A stretch of DNA of 64,000 bases from Tricholomella constricta (Eukaryota; Basidiomycota; Agaricomycetes; Agaricales; Lyophyllaceae): NCBI GenBank assembly GCA_013368375.1, contig JAACJP010000040.1, positions 1 to 64,000 of the forward strand, read 5' to 3'. Position 1 is the first letter of the stretch, and the number at the start of each line of letters is the position of its first letter. A program made the position numbers and the translations under genes. The notes below the pieces were generated by a model, which had not been told where the DNA came from, ran no database searches, and was given only the letters and a program-made list of their open reading frames with translations. Of the stretch, positions 34,100 to 44,700 are shown piece by piece.

Positions 34100-37000
34100 A
34101 TGGACCAAATTATTCTACATAATATCAACAGCCCTTCAGAATGGCCGGTAGCTGTTCAACCTATCTCTTGCCTGCTGTACCAGCCTCTTGCAGATCCTTC
34201 TGGAAGTGGCACGAGCTCGACCTCGTTCAACGACGCGCTGCAAGGCACCGACGAACGGCCTGATCCACGTGTGACGATCCAAGATGTGAACTATACTGTA
34301 TCGGCGGCCGTTGAAAGAATTCGCGCAATGGACGCTCTCAACCAGCAAACCGACGGTCCTCTCCATCCAACGTGGATATTTTGGCTACCTTTTCTGTCGA
34401 GTCTTTGCCGCATGTGCTCAGAGCACGCATCTGTATCGTGCGTTTCTAGTTCTACTCTTATGCAAGTCTCCCAAACATCCTCTCAGGTCACAAGCTACAT
34501 TCATTCTACCACGATCGGACAAGACGTGTTCTGATTCTGCTGGAGGCGTCCGCGACGGGCAGGCATATCTTTTAGCATCTTGTGTCGTCAACGAGCTGGT
34601 TCCAAAGGACGATGTGGGGGAACGAGCAGACCATCTGGATGAATGCAAAGTCGTGGAAGAAAATGGCAATCCTACGCAGGAATCCGCAAAGCACAAGACT
34701 CTTTTGCATAAAGACTCTGATACTACGACGTCGAACAGCTCAGAGCCTCCTTCCACATCGTCCTCGACCAAACCTGTATCGACCAGAAACCCGATCCTCG
34801 TCCCATTCTGCGCGCATGTTATCACCGGCCGTGGGCTGCGGACTGACGCCGTGCTTCCCGTTATTTCTGTGGCAGACGAGGACGAGATACAATCACTTCT
34901 AACCAGCGTTCTTTACCAGCGATATGTTTGGGGAATCGAAGCAACGACTGTCGGCATTGCTATTTCTGCCACTGGGACTGTTGCTCGTGTTATACTTGGG
35001 TGGATCGACCCTCTACCGCCATTGACCGGAGCATTGGTACGTTCTTTCACAGTCATGCTCAATCTATTTCACACTTTGATGATTCACACAGCCAGCGGTA
35101 CATCTTGCGTCTGCGTCTGTGTCTCCTGCGCGGGATCCTTCTCTCGCAATCTATGACCTTACAGATTTACCCTCTGCTCTCGCGCTCTCGCGATTTATCC
35201 TCAATTTAAGCGCCCAGTTCGATAGGATCATCAAGGGTGCACGCTCACCACACTTCCATCCTCTTCCATGGCGAGCCGATCACATCTATATTGATGAGCT
35301 TTTTCCCAACGAGGCTGATGATTTAGACATGCGTCAGCTTCTCAATCGCGCACATCTTAGGTGCAACTCAACGTGTTCATGGCAAGTAGCGGTCTGACAT
35401 TACTTCTTCCCTATCACTGACATCTTGTCACCCATCCAGCTCCTCCTCACTATCAGCCTGCATCCCTTCCATTAATGACCTTCCACTAGGAGCAATGACC
35501 AGCCAAGGAAGATTGGTTGAGCGTGCTGCAAAAATGGACGCCTTTGATGAGCTCGCGGCGTCCGTGGAGATCATGCATGTTTCAACGCCTCCATTAGCTT
35601 ACGAGGTGCAATCGCGGCCATCATCAACCAAATCACCTTCAGAAACAAAACCAGATTCTACATTCAAGTATGCCTTCCGAAATCTGTGACGAGAAACAGG
35701 TGATTTTGATTAGTACAGTTTCACTACTTTGCGGCCCTGCGAAAAATTCAATGAAGAAGCAACGCCAGACAGCTGGCTCATGGAGCGGAATGTTCTTCAG
35801 ATTCCGTATCATCGGTTCAGAAATGAGGGGGCAGAGGTGGCGGCTATCAAGTCCTTGATCAATGCTAAACTTGATATCTACGACGAAATTGCTAGCTTTC
35901 CGGTCATCGACATAGACTCTGTAGGTTTGCTTGTTCCTCCGTCTGTTATCCTGACTTAAATCACTCACTTGAATCACTCTCAGGTAATGGAATATGAGGT
36001 TCCCACACAACTAGAGCCCTGGAGAGACACCCTCAAAGATAGCTACCCAGCGGCAAAATCGTCGAATTCAAATACCTCAGCAGCTTTGGACTTGGCCGCT
36101 GAGAAACTTATCTCTGCTCGCTTGTACGACATTCTGGATGTGTCGTCAACTAGTCAGTACCTTGTAATCCGGGCTGCGACGGAACGCGCGGTCTTCGAGT
36201 CCGAATATCGAGCAGCGTGGGACAGGCTTCTCTATAAGTTTGCTATAACAGAAGATGTCAACATGTCACGGAATGTATTGTGAGTTCTGACATCTTGCTT
36301 TCATTGGTCTTGTGCTGATGAACTATTCTAGGCTGGAACGAACCATAAACTTGCCGGCTAATATCAGTCTTGAGAGGATTGAGGCGAATGAGCCTCTTCC
36401 TCCACATTCTTCAGCAATGGTTCAAATGAACTGGTCACTTTGCTTGGCTGTTGTCACTGAAACTCAGACGGAACGAGCTGTAGAAGAGCTTAGCAAGGCG
36501 ACCGCCATTCGGACAGCATTGGAAACTTTGACACTGGACACGCTCTCTAAGCATGTACGGGGCCATTGTATCGTTGAACCTGTCTCAGCCAAAGTTGATG
36601 CAGCACTTGTTGCCCCCGTTTCTCTTCCATATCTGGAGGAATCCTCGACATCTACCCTCAAACTGAAGGAGGTCGTTGGGAGGGCTGCATTGATCCAATT
36701 TTCGAAAACCTCTCCTCCCGCTAATCAGGCTCACATGCCACAACAACTTTCTGTGCCCGATGCTTCTACAAACAGTGAACGCCGGCTTCGCCTCAAGATT
36801 TTCTTTGCACAATACAAAAAAGCAGATCAAGAGCTTGGGGATGTATTGTACCAAGCTCATATGGGTTGCACGTCAGCTGTCACATTTTTGGATGAACTTG
36901 GACTGTTCGAAGAGCCTGTTTTCTACATTGTAACGCTTGGTTCCGTTGGATGGCTTCATATGGGCTGGAAGAGCAGCGACAAGGTTTGTGATCGATCATG

Positions 37001-37303
37001 TTGAGCTGAGGGCCTCTAATGAAACAGGACCCCCAGATTTTCCTGGTAGACAAGGATGTTAAACGTTTCGACATCTCAAACACCATAGACTGTTTGCATC
37101 TCGCAGTCATTCTGATGCGACTTGCCAAACGTGGACAGGATTTGGTGAACAAGTACGCAGCCACCGAGCAGTCCATTCAACAGCTGAATGAAAGGTTCCG
37201 GAATCTGGGCCCGGACGGAAAAAGGTGTTGGATTAGGCTCCCCCCACCGAAGGGAGAACAGGAGGCTGCTGGACCCTCGGAGTCCACAGCTATCAAGAAC
37301 TGA
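34100..37303 (+). CDS. Unrecognised protein, array copy 3
   Basis: Third paralogue, with the same eight-exon architecture starting MDQIILHNINSPSEW and ending with the RCWIRLPPPKG block. The first half is very close to copy 1 (from the start to about 35300). The second half is more diverged: KFNEEATPDSWLMERN, VMEYEVPTQLEPW, EYRAAWDRLLYKFAITED, LERTINLPAN, SSDKVCD at the exon 7 boundary. The frame appears intact to the stop. As for the other copies I cannot name a function. Conservation of the tail here supports the view that copy 2 has lost something. Confidence 0.85.
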
Positions 37304-38066
37304 CATGGGATGAAGCTATTGATATGATGGTGATTGTGCGGGCTATACCCGATTTCTATGTACATTGAACGATTGTTTGCACGGCGAGATATGGTCATCA
37401 ACTTGAGCATGCCATCAAGTTCCGTCTGGGTGCCTATTGTTCCGGACTCATTGGACAAGAGTCGAGGCTTCGCCATAGCCAACGTCAGCTTATGTACACG
37501 CGTCGAGAACACTTGAGCAAGGTTAAGTCCCAGGCATTTAGGATCGCGGTGCTTGACGAGGATCAGTCACGTTCTCAAAAGTGCGATTGTTATCGAGATG
37601 TTTCGGCCATATCAGTTTCTTAGTCCTTGAAATTGACTTCGCCCGGACATTCGCGGAGAAAGAGCTTGGAGAACAGCAAAAGCGGTAGTAAAGCTGCAAT
37701 TTTTTTGGATCTTTTTGTCAACGGCGCGCGAAGCACAATTCCGTATCGGAATCACGATGGTTCATCGAAAAACTGCAAGGCACGCGGAATATGAGAATAT
37801 GAGAATGGAATAAGATGGAACTGTTGTCTTTTGATCTCCTTTTGGATCAACAGCCGATCTCCAGAAACGAGACGTAGTCGTCATACAAAATCTCATCCTC
37901 TGCAGAAATATCATAACTTTCCCATCATTTCCCCCTCTTGACGGCGTCGCAGTCTGCGTTCTACTGATATGTTTCTGGCCTGTCCCCGTCCGGCTATTGT
38001 TCGTCGGTCTGCTGATAGCACTCATTCGTTGATCTCGCCACCTGTAAAACCGTGTTCGAACATTCT
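37304..38066. other. Intergenic, 3' flank of the array and upstream of the F-box gene
   Basis: The first 100 bp match the 3' flanks of the other array units (GTGCGGGCTATACCCGATTTC). The rest shows no recognisable coding sequence. The first exon or start codon of the F-box gene may lie in the right-hand part. Confidence 0.5.
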
Positions 38067-39701
38067 CAGCCTGTTGACATATGTCCATTCCTCTTCCAAT
38101 ATACCTCCATCTACGACGTGTTAAGCCTCAGGCAGGTACGCCGGGAACGACTAGTATACCCGCGGATGAACCCTTCTCACTTCTCAATATTCAGACATGC
38201 CGGAGCCTCCACCGGGTCACACAGTTCCGCTGCGTCTGGCAATCAGTCCTGACCGGCCATATACGGAAAAACTTACCTGTCCCAGGTCTTGAAAACCGCG
38301 CCCCAGAATCGCTCTCTGCTTCAGAACTCGAATACTGGCCCGTAAAAGCATACGATTCCACCGTAGTTGGACATCTCTTTCATTAGTTCCAACGAACAAG
38401 CTCATAGTCAGATGCGACGCGCTGCCGTCGCAACCCGGAGACGTGGCGTAATCCTTCGAGTTCCTTGCCTGGAAGAGGGCAGCGTTATTTGCTCTCATTT
38501 TCACAGAGAAGGAATCTGGTGTTCAGTGTCGAGTGCTGGGACCTAAAGGCATCTCCACCCAGATGTGTCGCCAAGCATATAGTAAACCACTGCGGGTCTC
38601 TCGCAGTCAACAGGGAACAAGGAGGCCCAGTCGTATTGGCCATACAATCGCCCGAGTATGTGCTCCCGTTATTTCTGCGCCAATTTGTTTTGAGTGCTGC
38701 GTATAGCATCGAGTTCCTTGGGATCAACTTCTTGGAGAAAAATCCTGCGTCTGGATTTGTATCAGTAGCGAAGATACCGAGAAGGACAGACCGCTTAGTC
38801 GCCCATGGGTCGCTATGTGTGACACAAGATGAGCAAAACCACTTGTATCTGTGGAACACGGCGAATACGGGTGCCCATCTCGAATTGCGAGGCTACAGGA
38901 AGACGGTATTGTCGCCTCTCTTGTTGTCTCGCACGAGATTCGTCTAAATTATCTTCTGCTTGCCAAAGTCGGAGAAAACCTTGAAGGTGATCATCCAAGG
39001 CGACGCCGTGATCGTAATTCGACACACGAGGCTGGAAATATACGCCACAAGCAGCCCGGGGACAAAAAATGCAGTCATCTACCCTGTCGCCCAACACACA
39101 TTGCAGTGGGCACTTGACAGCGTTAGTGTAGCTCCCCAAATATCTTGGTCACCGAATCCAGAAAAACACGCGCCCATCAATATACTCCTGCGCTTCGGGA
39201 GCCGACTTCCCTGGGTATGTCGCCGTGTACTCACGCTAAAGATGAAATCTCAACAGACTTTTAGCCAGTCAACCTCATCCACCACTTCGTGCTGCACCCC
39301 GAACCCTCATACAACAGCTCCAAGCCCGTCACCTCGGACAACGTGCCATATGATGTTGTCCCCGCGTTGCGGCGACAGATCGGCTCCCCCGTGCGCCCCT
39401 TCTCGAATTACCACATGGCGGTCGGGTCTCGAGGAACGGCTGTGTGGATCGACAGCCACACTGAGGACTATTTCGGTCGAGGGGACTGTAGACAGCGGCT
39501 TGCGGATAGTCTGCCGGGCGGCAGCGCAAGCGAAGCTGAGGACACTGGGTGGGAGGAAGAGTCGATGCGGAGTCGTCGATGGACTCGTCTGTGTTTGGGT
39601 ATTGTGAAAATAATGAGTGGACGCGGGTGTCGGTGGATGAGGAGGGGAGGATCGCGGTTGGATATGTGGGCGGTACTATCGTGATTCACGAGTATGCATG
39701 A
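38067..39701 (+). CDS. F-box protein, Agaricomycete type (possibly frame-broken)
   Basis: The F-box is split by an intron of about 60 nt: PVDICPFLFQYTSIYDVLSLRQ joins TCRSLHRVTQFRCVW, matching the L-P-x-x-I ... D-x-x-x-L-R-x-x-C-R-x-L pattern. Downstream are LSASELE, RYLLSFSQRR, SVECWDLKASPP, IEFLGINFLE, GSLCVTQDEQNHLYLWNT and the end GRIAVGYVGGTIVIHEYA with its stop at 39699-39701. This fits the large Agaricomycete class of F-box proteins with a C-terminal propeller-like region, acting as substrate receptors of SCF ubiquitin ligases. The start codon is not resolved. Between about 38330 and 38470 the frame changes (SASELE, then RKSIRFHRSW, then LPGRGQRYLLSF) without an obvious intron for the first change, so the gene may be damaged. 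Confidence 0.65.
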
Positions 39702-39847
39702 TTAGCGCGTTTCTTCGGTATGTGTAACATCCACGAAAGGACTCGTGGTCTTTCTATCTTGGTTCTTGAACTTATTTTATTCCTGTGTTTGAGGGACAGT
39801 AATATACATACACTCTGATGAAATTTTGTACACACAGACGACGAAGA

Positions 39848-41316
39848 TCAGGGAGTAGCGATGAGGACCTGAAGGTTGCAATCATCAGTCATGAATGGCG
39901 ATCATAACAAGAAGAGTTGTACGCACTGCAGATGGGGTAAGACCAAGCTCCTTTAGGCTCTTGGAGAAGTCTGATCTATTGAACGCTTTTCTACAAAGAT
40001 GGTTATGTTTAGAACAACAAGAACACAGCCGATGACCGAAGGAAACACTCGCCTTGGGAAATGCTGGGCAAAGGATACTGCTTCGACGTCAACAGTGAGA
40101 GTCTGTCCCGCCAAAAACTCCGCAACCTCGCGGAGCGCTGAAAAATGTCAGTGCATTTCCTGAATTTGGTTGACGTCAATGGTGACATACATGATTCACT
40201 GGGCAAGGTCGTTGTATATGGCTGGCCTCCGGTAGACATGCGGATCTGTAACCGGGTTCCTTGATAATCCTTTCCAGCAACCCCAGAGGAAGGAGGTGTG
40301 GTGGCGCTGGTCGACGCTGGTGTTACAGGAGATTCATTCGGCAGAGGTTGGCCGTCACGGATAGCTTTCTCGCGGGCGAACTTCTCCGCGCGAGCTTGCT
40401 TGTCAGCTTCAATCTGGGCTTTGATGGCCGCCTTTGCACGGGCATCTTCAATTTTATCTAGCATCATCTTGTCATGTTTCGCCTACTTGCAGATATTCAA
40501 GATGCAAGTCACCTCTCTTCTTTTGTTCAGCCTCTTGCAGAGCTTGTTTGAGCTTCATGTCTTCTTTGACCTTGTTCATGTCCTGGGCACAATGTTATGA
40601 TAATCTGCCAAGACATCTTAGAGCATTCGCGTACCTTGCCAGCCTTTCGACGAAGAGCCTCGCTAACCTTTTGTTCCTTCAAATCTTCTTCTGCTTTCCT
40701 GGCGCGCTTCTCCGCCATCTTCTGGCGGAGCTCAGCCAATTTCTGTTTCTTCTCCTCTTCTGTCAAGGGTTTAATCTACACGATTGAGCCCAGTGAGTGA
40801 ACGAGCATGAAAAGAAGGAAGCATCAAAACCTCTTCCGTGGACTCCTCAAACTGATCGTGTCCACTTTTCTCGGCGTGAAAGTTCGCCAACGCAGTGTTT
40901 CGGAAGATCTTGCCACACTCGGAACACTTGATGCTCTTGATATCGAGAGTATAGAATTAGTCCGGGGCAGCGTTCTGTAGGAAAGCTCACACACCTTCGC
41001 TTCTACTGCGTTGTTAGCGGCAGCACCGAGACTCCGCAACGCATCTGCATCTTCGTCGTCTTCAACGTCCATCGCACCGCCTCTTGAGCCACTGGAGGAC
41101 GATTCGGTCACACCTCCAAGATCGGGCACGGATTTTCCCTCATTCTCAAGAATATGGTCCATTGCGGGCTGTAGGCCTCGATTCCCAGTGGCTTTGAGTG
41201 CCCCTGCGTACGTGATGTGAACGGGTGAGTGGATGATCGAGAAAGACTAGGAGCTTACATTCGACACGGGCGCTGTCAAATCCCATTCCAAGTAGAGTGT
41301 CCTTGTCGCCTGCCAT
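39848..41316 (-). CDS. UBA / C2H2 / UBX protein (UBXN1/SAKS1 type)
   Basis: Starts MAGDKDTLLGMGFDSARV, a UBA domain (ubiquitin binding), with NRGLQPAMDHILEN completing it. Next come an acidic linker, a C2H2 finger (CSECGKIFRNTALANFH to H, C-x2-C-x12-H-x5-H), a long charged coiled coil (EEKKQKLAELRQKMAEKR, KAAIKAQIEADKQARAEK) and a C-terminal UBX domain (TRLQIRMSTGGQ, LTVDVEAVSFAQHFPR, SDFSKSLKELGLTPSA, ending VLIATP). UBX proteins of this type link ubiquitinated substrates to Cdc48/p97. The last exon is only about 21 nt of coding sequence after the intron 39869-39926. The intron 39991-40052 has a GC donor. It converges on the F-box gene and diverges from Rho GEF 2. Confidence 0.88.
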
Positions 41317-41760
41317 TGTAGTAGTTGGAACCAGAAATATAGATCGATTAATTGAAGGTCACAACGAGGGTGACGTTGCCTATTAATAGGTGCGCATTTC
41401 ATGGTTACGTAACGTGTCTAATTTGCTGTGCTGCAGTGTCAACGACCGCGACAAGCATAGATTTCAGAGGATCGTCGTCCGTTTATGTTGATGAGTATTG
41501 CGAAACGAATGCAGGTTAAATTGGTATTAGTTGCAGATCTTTACGACGTATTTCCTGCGGAGTCGGCCCAACTTTAATATGTGGCAGGTGACTCGGGTAA
41601 TCTCGAAAGTGCTGGGCGTTGATGTGCCCGATCTTCTCTGTACTTACGACCACAACGAGCTCTCTGATATCTTTCGTTCACTCGCTGGCTAACGGATCAA
41701 CAGGCAATCCACCAGCCGCCATTAGTGGTCTCATCTTATCACCCCTCATCGCCGGTCCTT
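41317..41760. promoter_or_regulatory. Shared divergent promoter region (UBX gene / Rho GEF 2)
   Basis: These 444 bp lie between two start codons pointing away from each other. The layout repeats that of Rho GEF 1, which is also head-to-head with a minus-strand gene, but the partner genes are unrelated. Confidence 0.4.
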
Positions 41761-44700
41761 ATGATGCCAAATCCGCGACCAGTCTCCCCTGTCGACCAGG
41801 ACCTGCAGAATCTGTACAACGAAGTTTGGGCCAGCTTCACCGAAGAAACTCCCGCTGTGCCTCCAGATTCATCTCTGGACCAGATATACAGTGCTTATGG
41901 GGCAGACTCGCCAACACAGAAGTACCCTGGGATGCCAAATGGATCCCAGAACTGTGAGTAGCGGGCCTTGGCGAGACCAAGCTGAAATAGCTAACCTAGG
42001 GTGTTGTAGACGTGCAAGGGACATCACCTCGGGGATCCCGGCACCAACCAGAACCCTCACCCAAAGTTAACACTGTGCGACGATTACCACCGACTCCTGG
42101 TGGGTCTTCAGCCACGCCGTCACCCACCACGCCATTCTCGATGCCCGAGCCCGAACCATATCACGATCCTGGCGTGCCTTCTCCCCAACGCCCAGGGCAC
42201 TACAGTATCGACTCACATTCGTCAACTGCATCCAACGATCTGCTCCGCAAAGCGACCGCTGGAAGCGCCAATGGCCGCCGCCTACCTGTTGCTCCAGCCC
42301 AAAACGGTGGACGGCATCCACCACAAGGCCTGCCTGCCAACCCTCGTCCTTCAGCTCGAGCTCCCAGCCATGCCTCATACGAATCCATCTCCAGTTCTGG
42401 CGGATACTCAAGTCCTGTGTCCCGTGAATTATCGCATCGTCCTCCCGGCGCTCTGCCCCCGACTGCTCCAGGGCATCAGGCCCAAGAATATCTTCCGTCA
42501 CCCGTATATGACAAGCACAATATTGACACTCGAAGCATCAATTCCGATTGGTCGTACCAAAAGCCTGTTGACCAATATCAATACAACCCCTCAATATCCC
42601 GGTCCTCTAGCGCTCAAGCTTACCCGGTCACATACCTGACGCGAGACCACGTAGCCAGTCCAGTTCTGCCGGGATTGTCTTTCAGCGCTTCCACTGAGGA
42701 TGCCTCGCCGCATTGTTCGTGTTTTTCATTTCGCGTGGCTTTACGCTAATGTCGAGATCAGATGTCGACTCTTCACTTGAACGGAGTGGCTCGAATTCCT
42801 CTCAAGTCGGATACTTAACCCAGTCATCCTCCGGAACTAGCAACACCTATAACAGCGATTACTCGGGTGGTCCGACCTCGTCGGCGACCCATATAGGCCC
42901 ACCCGCGCTCGCACCCCTGCCTCCTGACCATTACCGGCAAACAAACCTTCAAGATCACGATAACCTCTACGTTCATCCGGGCGCACATCTCGAGCGAAAC
43001 CCAAGTGATATGTTGAGGACGTTGGCAGATTACAGCAACCAGTCGGCCCCTTTGGACCTGCATGCAGATGAGGAGCCTCAGGAGGAGTACTGGGAGGATG
43101 AAGACGACGAAGACGAGAATCGATTCATCAACTTCTCTTTGTTGTCGCATATGGCTGTGCAGCTGCGAGACAAGGTACCGCGCAACAATCATACCAAGGG
43201 CGGTGTCGACTATGACAAAACATTTACTGGCAAGGAAGTAGTGGTATGTACCACTTGATTATGTTTCTCATGTTATGTGGTTGCTTATGGCGCTATAGTC
43301 CACGATCCAGTCTCAAATCCAGCGCGAGTTGGCCATCAACCACGGCGTGTCCACCAATGATCGACGGGCCGCGCTTCAGGTTGCGAGGAGTCTCCAGAGC
43401 CAGCTCTTCTTTTGTGAAGTTGAATGGGATAGTCGCCCGATTCAAGACAAGGTCGAAGATCTGTACAAGTTCATGAGCGATTTCATCGGCGGATCTGACA
43501 GCGAGCCCGAGCAGGAAGAGCTGCCCACAGGAGTTGTGACGATGCTGACCCGGTGCTATTCCCCCAGTTGCGGTGATGGTGCTCCCTGCTATGCGTATGT
43601 TTGTCCCCGGAGGGTGTGTAGGAGCTTGCAAACGCGTATTCGAGCTCCAGAGCTGATTAGAATTGATTTAGGGCAACTCGATCACTGGGCCTGTTTCGAC
43701 GTCAGAAGAGACCCATCCTGCGTCCGAGACATGGGCGGAAAAGGTTGGGAAAGAAGTTACGCAGCATTTATCAGACACTGAGATCAGCCGGCAAAAGTGC
43801 GTCTCTCCTTGAATCGCATGATGTAACACTTTTGATCCCTTCTCCAGCATTATTCACAACCTCATCGAAAAGGAAGAACAATATGTTCAGGACCTGGATA
43901 TCGTCGAGTCGGACTTCATCAAGCCCTTGAGGATGGCGAACCCTCCTGTTATGCCGAACGTGGAGCAGTTCATCGACGACGTCTTTAGTAATATACTGGA
44001 TCTTCGGGAGTGCAATCGGCGCCTTATCGAGGTGATGTACGTTCGTCAGCGGGAGGAGGGAGCTGTCATCAGGAATATTGGTGATATATTTCTCGGTGCA
44101 GCTGTTGAGTTCAGGCTGGCATATCCTGCATATATTGGCCATCATCCGATAGCAGAGGCGAGGTTGAAAGACGAGGTGGAGAACAATCCCGAATTCAGGC
44201 TCATCCTTGAGGTTTGTTCCTTTTCACCTGTGTCTCATACGCACTATTCTGACTATGTCCACTCTTCATCAGAAATGTTCCCGCCAATCCTCACGACAGG
44301 GTGAATCCCTTCGTCTTGACTTGAAGCACTTTTTGAGCCGGCCGGCAGAACACCTGCAGAAGTATCCGGGAGTCCTCGAAGGCGTTCTCAAATTGACAGC
44401 TGAAGAAAACGTTGATGACAAGGAATACTTGGAGCAGGCTATTGACGCTATCAAGAACTTGCAATCTGTCGCGCAGCTGCAGACCTTTCAGTCCGCCATG
44501 GGTAGAGGTGCGCCGGGTAAGTGGGAATGGCACGATCTCGTATCGACCGAGGTTAGGCAGGCGCTTCCCAAGAAAGAAGCCAAGCGCCAATCGTGAGGAA
44601 CCTTTGCCCATCTTTTACAGTGAAATGAATTAACCAATTGTCTAGAATCATCTTTGAACTGATCAAAGGCGAAATGGCGTACGTCAAGGACTTGGAAAAT

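Larger units (their letters stand above)
26940..37330. repeat. Three-copy tandem gene array (units of about 3.5 kb)
   Basis: Three direct copies of one gene plus its promoter and 3' flank occur in a row on the plus strand, starting near 26940, 30480 and 34008. Upstream CTTGCTTTG motifs, the coding regions, the introns and the 3' flank ending in a GTGCGGGCTATACCCG block are shared. Copies 1 and 2 share several near-identical patches. Copy 3 is the most diverged overall but matches copy 1 over some stretches, a mosaic pattern expected from gene conversion. Confidence 0.95.

Noticed and set aside
26940..37330. CRISPR-like or satellite array
   Set aside because: The repeat units are about 3.5 kb and contain intron-bearing genes. 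This is a eukaryotic tandem gene duplication.
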